Shown in pieces: positions 1 to 12,444 of a stretch of DNA of 64,000 nucleotides. Every line of letters starts with the position of its first letter. Position 1 is the first letter of the stretch. The DNA lies in NCBI GenBank assembly GCA_021229015.1, contig CM037794.1, forward strand, positions 45,319,436-45,383,435, read 5' to 3'. Source of the DNA: Solen grandis (taxonomy: Eukaryota; Mollusca; Bivalvia; Adapedonta; Solenidae). Made by a program: the position numbers and the translations under genes. A model generated the notes under the pieces. It ran no database searches, had not been told where the DNA came from, and saw only the letters and a program-made list of their open reading frames with translations.

Positions 1-812
1 TAGGGATATTCTTCAGTCTACAGGGTTTAATGAGGTTTGGTTCTATCCACAATCTGTTATTATAGGGGAATTTATCCCATTACTTAGACAACGTCTAAAA
101 GATTTGTATATTAGAGACTGGAGAATAGGAATAGAATTATGTTCTTCCCTTAACATCTATAGAGAAATAAAATTACCTTTCGATCAATCATCTTATATCA
201 GTATTTTAGATAACCAAAAATACAGAAATATTCTTGCAAAAATAAGATTATCTTCGCATAAATTAAATATAGAAATTGGTCGCCATAACAATATACCAAG
301 AAATGACAGGAAATGCCTCTTATGTGATCTAAATGATATTGAGGACGAATTTCATTTTATACTCAAATGTCCTGTATACGCAAATCTAAGAAAACAATAT
401 ATTTCTAAATATTTCTATAACCATACTAGTGTACAAAAATATATATCTTTGATACACAGCTGTAATAAATCGACATTAAATGAATTAGCTGTTTATTGTA
501 TTAAGGCATTTAATCTGAGAGATTCACTTGTGTGACCTTACTTTTTGTGACTTATATTATGATTAATATGTTTAAATTAAATTAAATCAAGATTTTTTTC
601 CTTTCTATTATAATTATTATTTCAGTGAAACATTCTCAATTTTAATTATTTTATATTTTTTTTTTTCTTCTTTTGATGCTACAATTGTAACCTTAATTCT
701 TGTAATGGATTTTTACATGCCATGTGTACTTTGATAAACAACTATATGTTTATAATGACAATAAGCTTGTAATGCTTCAGTCATCAATAAAATTTCTGTT
801 CTGTTCTGTTCA
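1..812 (+). mobile_element. LINE 3' terminal part with 3' UTR and short tandem tail
   Basis: After the ORF stop at 535 comes about 275 bp of AT-rich 3' UTR. It ends in aataaaattt followed by a short ttctg/gttct microsatellite (about 790-812), the kind of tail used by LINEs that end in simple repeats rather than long poly(A). The 5' part is outside the window. The 3' boundary is inferred from the tail. Confidence 0.65.
2..535 (+). pseudogene. 3' end of a LINE reverse-transcriptase ORF
   Basis: The frame is open from the window edge to a stop at 533-535. It reads as the C-terminal end of a non-LTR retrotransposon polyprotein: a basic stretch (RNILAKIRLSSHKLNIEIGR) followed by a zinc-knuckle-like CLLC...EDEFHFILKCP module, which is typical of the region after the reverse transcriptase in CR1/L2/RTE-like LINEs. 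The reverse transcriptase core and endonuclease lie outside the window, so the clade cannot be fixed. The visible part has no internal stop, so the copy may be young. Confidence 0.75.
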
Positions 813-1806
813 ATCCATAAATAATCAGTTTGTTGTTGTCAATACATAAAGACAATATTTTGACTCTTTTAAGTTTTGAAGGTGTCACTAGAAGGTGTCA
901 GTATTTTAAGATTATTACTCAAACTATCATCTTTAATTAACATCAAGGTAACAATGCAAATACATCTCAATATTAAAGGCGTGAAAATAATCACTGCATT
1001 ACACCTGACTTCTCAAAGCAGTAAAACATTTGCACCTGTTGTGCATTCGAACATCCCAGATGTATATTAAAGAAGGAAAATATTTTTTTCCACGGTTTTG
1101 AGTCTTAAAGTTTGGGTGTGCACTATACATAAATGCACACTATACAAGGCACTTTACGGTTATCTCAGATCTGAACATACCCAGGACACAATGCTCAAAC
1201 AAAAAGTTACAATATCATACATTTATGCTTTCTTTGTGGTCTAGGCAACAATTTTAGTAAAAACACTGTTTTCAAAACTGCATCTTACACAGACAACATC
1301 TAACATCATTTTTCAAGATGTAGCAGATGGTAATATGGACATCAGTTTTCCTACTTTCAAACAGAAATGAGAGTCAAAAGAATGTTATTTCCCATTAAAT
1401 AATACTTCAGAAATACAGAGATAAATAACTCCTTTATGAAATGGTCAAAATGCAATAATATAGCACTGTTGCATTTCTTTGTGATAAAGCCCTGTAAGCC
1501 AAAATTCATAAAAGAGTAACTGTTGTTTATCTATGTATTTAACATTGCTCCCTATATGGAGCTATTCAGAAATAGCCATTCCAAAACTTGTCAATCGTTT
1601 CTGTATAGGGGGCAGCTTTGAAGAGTAACTTCTCCCAAGTGAAACTTCATGCATAATTGCATAGAAATCAGGGGAAAATTATATTGCAACCTTTTGAAAC
1701 TTTTCATCTAAGCAATGCATGCCATTTGAAGAGCTTGTTTCTATGATGATATGGGTAGGGTGTCTGGTGTCATTTGAATCCAAGATGAAGAGATAAATGA
1801 ATAAGA
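813..1806. other. Unannotated intergenic sequence
   Basis: AT-rich sequence with no ORF resembling a known protein and no splice-consistent exon. I see no structured RNA or obvious transposon ends. Confidence 0.5.
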
Positions 1807-3545
1807 GCCCAACTGGAGCTATCCCTGATGGAGATAAATATCTGGATCTATCCCCCTTCCTTACGCTGCCAGACTGGAACTATCCCTGATGGTGATAAAT
1901 ATCCTTCCTTACACTGCCCAGACTGGATCTATCCCTGATGGTGATAAATATCCTTCCTTAAATTGCCCAGACTGGATCTATCCCTGGTGGTGATAAAAAT
2001 CCTTCCTTACGCTGCCCAGACTGGATCTATCCCTGGTGGTGATAAATATCCTTCCTTACGCTGCCAAGACTGGATCTATCCCTGGTGGTGATAAAAATCC
2101 TTCCTTACGCTGCCCAGACTGGAGCTATCACTGTTGGTGATAAATATCCTTCCTTATGCTGCCAAGACTGGATCTATCCCTGGTGGTGATAAATATCCTT
2201 CCTTACGCTGCCCAGACTGGAGCTATCACTGTTGGTGATAAATATCCTTCCTTACGCTGCCAAGACTGGATCTATCCCTGGTGGTGATAAATATCCTTCC
2301 TTACGCTGCCAAGACTGGATCTATCCCTGGTGGTGATAAATACCCTTCCTTATGCTGCCCAGACTGGAGCTATCCCTGTTGGTGATAAATATCCTTCCTT
2401 ACGCTGCCAAGACTGGAGCTATCCCTGTTGGTGATAAATATCCTTCCTTACGCTGCCAAGACGGGAACTATCCCTGGTGGTGATAAATATCCTTCCTTAC
2501 GCTGCCCAGACTGGAGCTATCACTGTTGGTGATAAATATCCTTCCTTACGCTGCCAAGACTGGAACTATCCCTGATGGTGATAAATATCCTTCCTTACAC
2601 TGCCCAGACTGGATCTATCCCTGATGGTGATAAATATCCTTCCTTACGCTGCCCAGACTGGATCTATCCCTGGTGGTGATAAATATCCTTCCTTACGCTG
2701 CCCAGACTGGAGCTATCCCTGTTGGTGATAAATATCCTTCCTTACGCTGCCCAGACTGGATCTATCCCTGGTGGTGATAAATATCCTTCCTTACGCTGCC
2801 AAGACTGGATCTATCCCTGGTGGTGATAAATATCCTTCCTTACGCTGCCAAGACTGGAGCTATCCCTGGTGGTGATAAATATCCTTCCTTACACTGCCCA
2901 GAATGGAGCTATCCCTGGTGGTGATAAATACCCTTCCTTACATTGCCCAGACTGGAGCTATCACTGGTGGTGATATATATCCTTCCTTACGCTGCCCAGA
3001 CTGGAGCTATCACTGGTAATGATCAATTGTCTAGGATGGAGCTATCCCTGGTGGTGATAGATACCCTTTCTTTCATTGTCCAGACTGGAGCTATCACTGG
3101 TGGTGATAAATACTCTTCCTCACACTTTCTGGACTGGAGCTATCACTAGTAGTGATAAATAGCCTTCCTCACACTTTCTGGACTTGAGTTATCACACTTT
3201 CTGGACTGGAGCTATCACTGGTAGTGATAAATACTCTTCCTCACACTTTCTGGACTGGAGCTATCACTGGTGGTGATAAACTGTCCAGACTGAAGCTATC
3301 ACTGGTAGTGATAAATACTCTTCCTCACACTTTCTTGACTGGAGCTATCACTATTTGGACTTGAGTTATCACATTTCTGGACTGAAGCTATCACTGGTAG
3401 TGATAAATACTCTTCCTCACACTTTCTCGACTGGAGCTATCACTGGTGGTGATAAATATTCTTCCTTACAATTTTTGGACTGAAGCTATCACTGGTGGTA
3501 ATAATCTGCCCAGACTGGAGTTATCACTGGTGGTGATAAATACCC
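1807..3545 (+). repeat. 49-bp minisatellite array (about 30+ copies)
   Basis: The core unit runs from one gactgg to the next with a 49-bp period (for example 1,872 to 1,921). It contains ctatccctggtggtgataaa and ccttccttacgctgccca. The first two thirds are highly homogeneous; from about 3,000 the units change to ctatcactggtggtgataaa with cactttctg and become irregular in length. Each late unit contains an imperfect hairpin, TATCAC...GTGATA. Single related motifs occur near 26,725 and 57,480. ORFs running through it are repeat artefacts. Confidence 0.93.
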
Positions 3546-3829
3546 TTCTTCATACAATTTGAAAAATGATCAAATGCACACTTCATAAACAGGGTAGGAT
3601 GAAAGTCTTGAAATTTGAATGACAGAAAGAGATGTGCCTATTTCTGCCAGTACACATTATGTGTGCAAACTTCCATGACTGCCTCTTGAAAACTTAAGAT
3701 TTTAAACTTTCTGGAAAAAAAGTCCCCTTAATTAAAAAAGGAGCCAAAATATTTTTAAAACTTTAAGATTATGTGCCTTTCGCAGGAGATTAACCTATAC
3801 ATCGGGTGAATATGTGTGCTATGTTTTAT

Positions 3830-4380
3830 AATGCCCCCCAAAGGGAGAGCATATAGTTGCCGCTTTGTCTGTCCGTCTGTTCCATCCATCACAATTTTGT
3901 CAGGAGCATAACACAAAATCTATAAGAGGTATCAACATGAACCTTTACAGGTAGATAGATTGAAATGAAGAGAAGTGCAGTGTACAAGAACCACAACTCT
4001 GTTTTGCATAATTTTGGAGTTATTGCCCATTGTTATTTTCATACTTAAATTTTGTCCGGTACATAGCACAAAAAGTATACGAGGTATCAACATGAAACTT
4101 CATAGGTAGATAGATTCAATGAGGGGAATTGCAGTGTAAGAACCAACTCTGTTTTGCATAATTTTGGAGTTATTTCCCTTTGTTATTTTTCATACTTAAA
4201 TTTTGTACTGAGCATAGCACAAAAAGTATAAGAGGTATCAACATGAAACCTCATAGGTAGATAGATCTCAATGAGGGGAAGTGCAGTGTACAAGAACCAT
4301 AACCCTGTTTTGCATAATTTTGGAGTTACAGCATTTATTTGGGGAGCATCCATCGGTCCTACCGATTTTCTTGTTTGAAA
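3830..4380 (+). repeat. Interspersed repeat with about three internal ~160-bp units
   Basis: Three degenerate copies of a unit containing 'gaggtatcaacatgaaac', 'taggtagatagat', 'gtgcagtgtacaagaacc' and 'gcataattttggagtta'. It opens with gccccccaaagggagagcatat and closes with gggagcatccatcggtcctaccg. The same family appears as the array at 59,650-60,810 and inverted at about 46,170-46,430. It has no coding capacity. Confidence 0.75.
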
Positions 4381-4494
4381 CTTTCTTCAACATATAAAAT
4401 TAATAATCAGATAATTTCATTTTCAATTTCATGATCTTATAATTTCCTTTTTTTAATAATGCTAATTTTCTCAATAAGAAAGCCAAAGGTTTAA

Positions 4495-5642
4495 AAAAAA
4501 CAAGACTCTGTCACAGACAGTATATCCCCTGCCGATCAGTGCTTGTTTGAAGAAAGGGTTAAGTCAGAATTTGCATAAAAAGAAAATGGGAAGAAATCAG
4601 ACAGCTGGATGCTTGATGAAAGATGAACCTAATAGCTGACCCTGAGCATTTGCTAAGGTGAGCTAAAAATTGTGTGATGGCAAAAAATGATGATATGTGC
4701 TGTTGTACATGTGGGTTGGTCAGTTCAGTGGAAACAATATGATTCAGCACCATTTAAGGCATAAATTGCAGGCTATTGTGTTGAAGGGTCCAGAAGAAAC
4801 ATGCCAATAATATTCACATCTCTTATTGATATTAACGGTTCCCGTTAAACTTTGTTTAAATCCAGTAAACCATTGTTAAGAAAAAGCCCAAAAATGAATG
4901 TTATTCTGTATACATACTGCATAACTTATCATGGGTCATAACTCTGTCTTAATGGTCCGACTGAAACATGCTGAAGATATGTGCATCTCTAATGATGGTT
5001 GCCATGAAGTTTCTTTAAAATCCAGTCAGTAGTTGCAAACAAAGAGCGCGAAAATGAATGTTACTCTGTAAACACACTGCTTAACTAATCAAGGGCTATA
5101 ACTCTGTGTTAAATGGGCCGATTGTAACATGCCAAGGATATGCGCATTTCCTACTGGTAATGATGGTTGCAATGAAGTTTCATTAAAATCCAGTCAGTAG
5201 TTGCAGAGAAATAGCATGGAAACGAATGTTACTCTGCATACATACTGCATAACTAATCAAGGGCCATAACTCTGGGTTAAATGGTTTTACTGAAACTTGC
5301 CAAGGATATGCACATTTCCTATTGGTAATGATGGTTGCAACGAAGTTTCATTAAAATCCAGTCAGTAGTTGCAGAGAAATAGTGCTGAAACGAATGTTAC
5401 TCTGTAAACATACTGCATTACTAATCATGGGCCATAACTCTGTTAAATGGTCCAATCAGAAAATGCTGAGGATATGCACATCTCCTATTGGTAATGATGG
5501 TTTCCTTGAAATTCAGTTAAAATCCAGTCAGTTATTGCAGAGAAATAGCGCAGAAACAAACTTCAGATGGACGGAATGACAGAATGACAGACAGACTGAC
5601 ACCAAAAACAATATCTCCCTCTCGATTCAATCGGCGGGGTTA
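4495..5642 (+). repeat. Interspersed repeat with four internal ~160-bp tandem units
   Basis: Units of about 159-168 bp repeat the motifs catactgcataactaatcaa, 'ccataactctg' and 'ttgcagagaaatag' (near 4,912, 5,071, 5,239 and 5,406). The element begins with 'caagactctgtcacagacag' and ends with gacggaatgacagaatgacagac followed by cgattcaatcggcgggg. This matches other families in the window that end in a gacgga-rich segment. Confidence 0.7.
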
Positions 5643-5649
5643 AAAATCT

Positions 5650-5850
5650 TTAAAAAAATCACTGGTGGGGTTTGAATCCTTGCAGAGTCAAATGGTTTAT
5701 ATTTGTTGGAAAAGCCTTCCAGATGGTTTGAAGTATGTCAGTGGTTCTACCCAGATGCCTCTGTGCACTCTGGGGTCTTCCTCCACCTGTAATTAGTTTG
5801 ATGCCATCATATGACTGAATATTTGTCACAGCAACAGTAAACTCCAACAA
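5650..5850 (+). mobile_element. SINE copy, family B, degenerate
   Basis: Starts near a B-box-like ggtttgaatcc and continues through agtggttctacccagatgcc, 'cttcctccacctgtaatta', 'catatgactgaata' and 'acagtaaactcc'. The same body is seen at 24,826-25,055 (minus), 34,340-34,505 (minus) and 40,985-41,105 (plus), so this is a dispersed SINE. The tRNA-like head is eroded. Confidence 0.7.
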
Positions 5851-6260
5851 CATAATTATAAATGTTAGACCGCTTTATACCTGTTCCAACTGGGGACTGA
5901 GGTTCAGTGTTTCATACATTAGGGATGTAATACAACCTATCTATATAAAATATTATGAGATTTGAAAAAGCAATCAAATATTCAGCAACTTCTGTTGAGC
6001 ATGCAGATTATAATCTGATAAAAGAAGTTTTTTGGGAGATCATATTTAAACCCTGTCATATTATGCATAAACCAATGTTTTCTGAAAATGTTCTTCAGCC
6101 TTGCATTTCCACTTATTGTTGGAATATGTCTATCTTGAGATTTAATTATTCCGCAAATTTCAATGAACTGAAATATCATGGTCCCTGTGAGGCAGAAAGT
6201 AATCAAATCATATAGAAATAGTACAAACTCAGCCATAATTCAAGGCAATGTTACAAAGTT

Positions 6261-6319
6261 AAAACATATGTTTTGCTCATTATAAACGATACAAAACAGA
6301 ATAGCACACTGATATGAAA
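6261..6319. repeat. Left copy of a 59-bp perfect inverted repeat
   Basis: The reverse complement of these 59 bases is identical to 9,012-9,070. The copy starts with the palindrome AAAACATATGTTTT. Similarity stops abruptly on both sides, and no larger element connecting the copies was recognised. Confidence 0.85.
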
Positions 6320-6659
6320 GATGTATATATATATAAACACATTCCAAAATCTGATAAAACCAGCTCCGCGATTTCAAATTGTGCATGGTATCAAATAATT
6401 CTGCTGCATTTCGATCCGCTGGGTTAAATCTATCCATCTGGTGACATCAGAACCCATCCTCATATGCACTTTCATGATATAATATTTTGACTAAAAGGGG
6501 AAAGATTGATTCCTCGTTGGTTTGCTAAACTATGTTCCACCAATATTATTTCAGTCAGTTACTTTATTTTGTCATTGATGCCCTCGACAGGCACTTGCTT
6601 TTCTTCTGCAAAGTTTAAATTAGATGAAAGGTAAATATATGCAATAGTACAACAATTAC

Positions 6660-6970
6660 ATTGTTGTTGTTTTTTAATTTTTTTATTGGGTTTAACATCC
6701 CTCCAACAGTATTTAAGTCATTTGGAGACTATGTCTTTACTTAAGACAAATATAGTGCTGCCACACCACAGTAACACACGGTAGACATGTGGCATGATAC
6801 CACACCCAGTCATATTATCCTGTCTTGGGCCAACCCAATCCCGGAACAACCCAAGCAAAAGGAGCTGTACCTGTACAATTTTTTTTATGACTTTGGTATG
6901 TTGCGGCCAGGGAGCAAACACTCAACCGTATGATTCTGAGGTGGATGCTCTAACTACTCAATGTCTGGTA
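6660..6970 (-). mobile_element. tRNA-derived SINE, family A
   Basis: Read on the minus strand, the head is tRNA-like (ttgagtagttagagcatccac, then a degenerate B box near 6,915 and gccgcaacataccaaagtca). The body contains 'cagtatttaagtcatttgga' and 'atggcatgataccacaccca' type motifs shared with copies at 14,450-14,690, 53,417-53,705 and 58,390-58,690. It ends in the ttgttaaaccca-like tail. Confidence 0.75.
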
Positions 6971-7317
6971 TAGCATTCATGTTTGCTTAAAATCATCACT
7001 ACTGTGTCATAAGGTATGAGAAATTTAAGTTTCCAGATATATTTTGTTTTTCAACTGCTGTGGGTGTCCCAGGTTCTTGGGTAGGCAGCAGAACACCCTC
7101 TCTCTATGCATCTCTGTTTGTAGGTCTAAGAGTCTAAGAGTCTAATCATACACTTGTCATCTCAGATTCAGCTGTGCAAAGTGGGAGATTTACCCCAGTG
7201 GATGACCATTACATGCTTTTTATGTGCAATGGTGGCTTGCTCCATGAGCCATTCTTAAGGTCATCAATATTGCCTGTTAAGGTCTAGATACCCATGGTAC
7301 CTTTACACTTGGCTAAA

Positions 7318-7762
7318 CCCATTCTCAAGACAAGAGGGCCATCATGGCCCTGAATCGTTCACCTGATTATAAATGAGCAACATATGTTGCATTTTTTATA
7401 TTGACCTATTTTTTTACCCAAAATGACCCAACTTCAAACTTGTCCAAGATTTTATTGAAACAGACATTCCAACCAAGATTCATGAAGATTTGGCAAAAAA
7501 TATGGCCTCTAGAATGCTAACAAGGTTTTTCTAAGATTTGGCCTCATGACCTACTTTTTAAGCCCACATGACTCAAATTCGAATTTGTCAAAGATTTAAT
7601 GGCAGCAAACATTCTGGCCAAGTTTCATGAAGATTGGGCTAAAAATATGGCCTCTAGACTGTTAACAAGCCAAATTATGGACGACGCACGTTGCATGACA
7701 AACGAAGGGAGATCACAAAAGCTCACCTTGAGCACGTAGTTCTCAGGTGAGATAAAAAAAGA
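7318..7762 (+). repeat. Interspersed 'gagggcc...gctcacc' repeat
   Basis: Begins 'agggccatcatggccctga' with 'gttcacctga' and ends gatcacaaaagctcaccttgagcac followed by caggtgag. It contains two degenerate internal units ending in 'tatggcctctagactgttaa'. It is the same architecture as 31,233-32,880. I see no protein. Confidence 0.7.
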
Positions 7763-8057
7763 GGTTTTTCTGATTTCTATAGAGGAAAAGACATTCATGT
7801 TCACTAGTCTACTATTTCCTACTAACAAACTATTGTCCTTATTTTCCAACAACGCCAGAAATTCCCACAAGAACAACATCATCATTTAATCTTATCCTTA
7901 TGAAAAGAAGGCATTATAGCTTAGCCATCTCAAAATCACACTTATAACAAGTAACTGGTGTTGCACGCAACACATGAGTCCCCTACCAGTGAGATGCATA
8001 ATTTTCCCATTACCAAAGCAACCAGAATTTTGGCATGAAAAAACCAACAAACAAGAA

Positions 8058-8685
8058 GGCTAGGATGGCCCTGAAGTCACTCACCTGAGAAGCCTGTACA
8101 AGTTACTAAATTATAACATAGTTGTATTGAATACATTATCCATGAGATCATTTCAATTCCACAAACCAAACAGTACCTGTGGTCAAAATTTGAAATCAAA
8201 CTTGACCAAGAGATTATGGATTTTAACATTTTCGATGAAACCATGAAAAGATTCTAGAGTGTAAACAGTGAAATCTGGCATTTTTATTAATTAAAGGGCT
8301 ATAACACCCGACTTATTATCCGATATCAGCCATAGTCTTACTTGGACTAGAGAGTATGGCTATTAACATTATAATATAGTTTGATAATGATTTCTTAAGA
8401 AATGAAGATGCTAGAGTGCAAACAAAGTGAAATCTGGAAAAATTTTTATATCAAAAGGGGCATAACTCCTGACCTAATGGGCCAATATCAGCAATAATCA
8501 AACTTGGCAAAGATATTATGGTAATAAACATTGTCATAAAGTTTGAAGAAGATTGCTCAAAAGATGAAGATGCTAGAGTGCAAACAAACAAATTGTGGAT
8601 GTCGGACGGATGGGCGGCGGACATACATCGATCCTAATAGCTCATCCTAAGCACATGTGCTCAAGTGAGCTAAAAACCAAAGTGT
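8058..8685 (+). repeat. Interspersed repeat with internal ~170-bp units
   Basis: Opens with aggatggccctgaagtcactcacctga and closes with ggacggatgggcggcggacat and 'cacatgtgctcaagtgagct'. The internal units contain 'gaagatgctagagtgcaaac'. A reverse-orientation copy lies at 55,695-56,130 inside a DYNC2I2 intron. Confidence 0.7.
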
Positions 8686-9011
8686 TGGATGTAAACACCG
8701 GTAGGGGACTAAAAAGTTATTTTCTTTGATTTGTTAAATATGCTTTTTTTGTACTTTCATTTTCTGGCCAACCATCTTCTGCAATATTTCTATAAATGTT
8801 TTTTTCAATTTTTAGTCAAAATTTGAATAAAATCTTTTTAATTTCAAAGATAAATTATGTCTCTATGCCTGAGTCTAAGTTGAGCTCCTTGTGTATATAA
8901 ACCATTTTGCTATTTCCTTATCATTGTTTTTGTAACATTTTGGATATGTTGCATCGGGCACACAACCGAGATTATCTGTTAGTGTACACGTCATGTGCGG
9001 GCTTTCAAAAG

Positions 9012-9070
9012 TTTCATATCAGTGTGCTATTCTGTTTTGTATCGTTTATAATGAGCAAAACATATGTTTT
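9012..9070. repeat. Right copy of the 59-bp perfect inverted repeat
   Basis: Exact reverse complement of 6,261-6,319, about 2.7 kb away. The surrounding sequence also holds a degenerate direct duplication (about 8,915-9,010 and 9,210-9,310) sharing 'gagattatctgtt' and 'gtgtacacg'. The 59-bp segment lies just after the first of these. Confidence 0.85.
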
Positions 9071-9389
9071 CAGAAAGAGACTGCTTGTTCTGGTACTCTG
9101 CTTTGATTAAATACATAATCAACCATTCTATTATTACGCAGTACATCATGTCGTGCGCTTTTCATTCTGATACTCGGTTATAGATTGATAACATGTATTT
9201 TACTTCATTCTTAGATTCTTATCATTGTTCTCATATCATTTTGGACCTAGCGCATTTGGCAGATAGCTGAGATTATCTGTTCGTGTACACGACATATGCA
9301 GATTTCCCTAAGATGAATAACCTTCAAAGGAACAAAAAACAATCTGAAACACAGGGGCCCAAAGTTGCACAGGGAGATTCACCTTATAG

Positions 9390-9850
9390 TAAGTAAATAA
9401 GTAAGTAAGTAAAGTCTTTATTTAAAGTGGATAACATATTTGGCATAAACCAATCTTCCATATGGTCCACATAAATTAACAATATTTACATTTTTATACA
9501 ACAAAGTAATAACAATACATGAAATAAAAAACAAAAAATAAACAAAAAAGAACAAAATAATTACTTGTCCCACTTAAGAAATTTCGACCGTAAATAAGAA
9601 TATTTAAATTGGTGGACAGAAGAAGCTGCATGGACAGTAGATGGTAAGGACAAAGAATTTTTATTTTTTTTTAAATTTATGTCGCATTTATTTTGTATAA
9701 TATAGAAAGATTTATACATGAATTTCAATATAAGTATGATAGGTTTCATTAAATTTGAGAGAAAAATTATTATAAACCCAATTTTACACACGGTAAACAG
9801 GGCTGTTAAATGTGAAAGGATTAAAACCAAATTTATTTTAAAGGACAACT
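9390..9850 (-). mobile_element. Possible LINE 3' end (minus strand)
   Basis: A ttacttacttac-like microsatellite beside aagtctttattt (minus strand: aataaagact plus taagta repeats) resembles the 3' tail of a non-LTR element. A 95-codon minus-strand ORF at 9,561-9,848 follows, but its sequence is not recognisable as reverse transcriptase. Weak support. Confidence 0.3.
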
Positions 9851-9984
9851 TATTGCACCTCCTTTCTTTTCTCTCTCTCTTAAATACAATTTATAGATAA
9901 GACTTAAATTCATATTTATTTTTTAATTTTGATGATTAAATTGAAATAAGGTTTAGAATCACAAGAAACAAAACAAAGCAAGAA

Positions 9985-10230
9985 ATGTTCCTTGGAAAAC
10001 ATGTGTCACCTGCTGAAAGAATCATGACAGAAAAAGTGTGACAAACAGACAGGCAAATGACAGCGAGGTGATCCCTACTAAACAAATATTGTTATGGATT
10101 TTGTGCATAACAATTCCTCTTGTAAAGTGTAATTTCATTTCAATAGCATTGGGAAAAGTGTGACAGATGTGATTCTGCTTACAGCAGTTGAAAAAAAAAG
10201 TCCCCTGCTGGTTAACCTGGCAATGCACAC
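9985..10230 (+). repeat. Interspersed 'tgtgtcacctgctgaaag' repeat
   Basis: Shares gttccttggaaaacatgtgtcacctgctga-type sequence with 12,095-12,200 and 20,665-20,720, and ends near acagcagttg. It is a short dispersed non-coding repeat. Confidence 0.55.
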
Positions 10231-10428
10231 AGAGAAAAATAAAGCTTGTGCAAATGAGGCAACCATGCAGTGTGTCCTCTTATACATTAACTGTAGTGCT
10301 GATGATTGAGTATATATTTTTGAATATAACAGACTAACCTTGCACATCAATGTTGTTATTACTATCTATTTAAAACAACCTCTCAAATATCCATTATTCA
10401 GTTTCGACCTCCATAATGTATAAACATA

Positions 10429-11074
10429 CAGTAAAACTTCGATGAGTGGAACTTCGATGTGTCGACTTTCTCGGTGTGTCGACTTTTTTTTCAAGTCCTG
10501 AAATCATTCCTTATATATTCTATATGAAATCCAATTTATGAGTCGACGGAGGCATTTTTTGTTCGCACCTTTTTACTGCTTCTTAATCTCCATTTGTAAA
10601 CAGAAAATTACCATAATGCACTAGTGTAACGGAATGTGCTAACTGGACATCAGAGGCGAGAATCTACAGCAGACGACTATGGAGGACTTTTTCGTGTGCA
10701 GGGAACAAACAGACTGACTGAATTTGGTTTAGTGTGTGAACTAATTAGTGTGTATTTGTACATTATTTATGGTCGTTATGCATTGCTAAGGAAAACCGGA
10801 AGTTTATATGTGCTTTTCGTAAAAAGGTAGAATGAATAATGTGTATTGTTTTGTTTTTGGTACGATTGATATTTTGACATATAAAACTTAATAAAACTTA
10901 ATAAAATTTAAACATTGTTTATTGTGTTATTTTCTTCTTTATAACTTAATAATCGATTTTTACCATTTAACATTCTTTCATACACTGGTACATGCACTAC
11001 ATATGAGTCGACTTCCCGATGAGTCAATCTTTTTGACACGGTCCCTAGAAGTTCAACTCATCGAAGTTCTACTG
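10429..11074. mobile_element. 646-bp TIR element, pogo/Tigger-like, non-autonomous
   Basis: Left end CAGTAAAACTTCGATGAGT and right end reading ACTCATCGAAGTTCTACTG are near-perfect terminal inverted repeats. TA dinucleotides flank both ends (10,427-10,428 and 11,075-11,076). The CAGT start plus TA duplication matches pogo/Tigger members of the Tc1/mariner superfamily. Subterminal gtcgactt motifs repeat near both ends. There is no transposase, so it must have been moved in trans. Confidence 0.75.
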
Positions 11075-11154
11075 TATTTCAATACAGGAAAATTTAACAT
11101 CAAAAAGAAGACAAAATTTGGAAATATTTCCTTGCAAGCAAACCTGTTAAAAAA

Positions 11155-11840
11155 CTAGAACTCCGTGAGTCGGATGTGTCACCTGATGATGACTTATCAG
11201 TTGACAGTAAAGATGCCAGTTTGTCACATTTTTTTTTTAAGGATGGGGTATTAATGCACAATGATGTTGCCATCAAACAGAGAAAGTCTTATAAATATCA
11301 AATAAAAAATGTAAGGACTATTATAACTTAAACATATTAACAAGTAAAATGAAATATGATTACTTTCTTGTTGTTTAAACCTTTTAACATACATATCAAG
11401 TCTCAAGTCATTCTAACTTATGGTGAAAAAAATATGCTCAAGATAAGAAAATATATGAAAGGGGAATAACTCAAAAAGTGCACAAGGTAGAGTTATGGAT
11501 CTTGTGCACTGCACTCTGGGTCATTGCAAGAAACACTCATATCAAATCTCAAACAATTCAAACTTATGGTGAAAAAGTTATGCTCCAGACAAGAAATGCT
11601 CAAAGAAAATATATCAAAGGTAAATAACTCAAAAAGCGCACAAGGTAGAGTTATGGGTCTTGTGCACTGCACTCCAGGTCATTGCAAGAAACATATATAT
11701 CAAGTCTCAAGTTATTCAGACTTATGGTGACAAAGTTATGCCCCGGACAAGCAGATGGAGACGCCACCGTCCACGCCGCTGCCACAGACGAAAGTAACCC
11801 CTATATGTCACCTGACTCTAGTCAGGGGACACAATAAAAT
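11155..11840 (+). repeat. Interspersed repeat, copy 1
   Basis: Begins 'tagaactccgtgagtcggat' with gtgtcacctga and ends ccctatatgtcacctgactctagtcagg. The interior has two or three degenerate units with 'aataactcaaaaag', 'gcacaaggtagagttatgg' and 'tgtgcactgcactc'. It is closely related to 20,980-21,710. The element ends in complementary cacctgactctagtcagggg hairpin-like sequence. Confidence 0.75.
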
Positions 11841-12444
11841 GAAAGTTCCTAGTACATATCAACAGGTGTATAATATCAATGGTATACAATAAATGGTAAT
11901 GTCACCTTAAACAATTGCTCATCAATAATTGTTCAAAGAAAAAGTATTCAAGCAAAGGATCTTATATAAATGTTTTGGCAAAGAAAATATATCAGTACAG
12001 CATATAACTGTGCTTTAAAAATCTTGTCGATTTTTTTATTGACAAAAAGTGATCAGTTTGAATGTCATCTAATCAATAAATGTGACACAAGAAGTATTCC
12101 TTGGAACACAAGTATCACCTGCTGAAAGAAGTGTGATGGAAAAAGTGTGACAGATGGAGAAGTGATCCCTATGTGTTGCCTCTGCTTACAGCAGGTAACA
12201 CAAAAAATATTGGGCTATCCCTTAATCAGAGGGCCATCACTCAAAAATGACTCAAGCATAATGCCGAAAATAATCATGCACAACTAGACCTTTTACTGAT
12301 TATTTCTGTTAAACACTATCAAATTCTGCCTAGGACCTTTATAAAAGATGTCTGGACAAACAGACAGACAGATGAAAGGCAGTGCAAATACCAATAGGTC
12401 TGCAAATTGTGACATGGGGGGGGAGGGGGGGAGAGACAAATAAT

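Noticed and set aside
2943..3149. 68-aa ORF
   Set aside because: It is a reading frame through the minisatellite, with the repeat period visible in the peptide.
1807..3545. CRISPR-like array
   Set aside because: Units are contiguous 49-bp tandem repeats with no unique spacers, in an animal genome.
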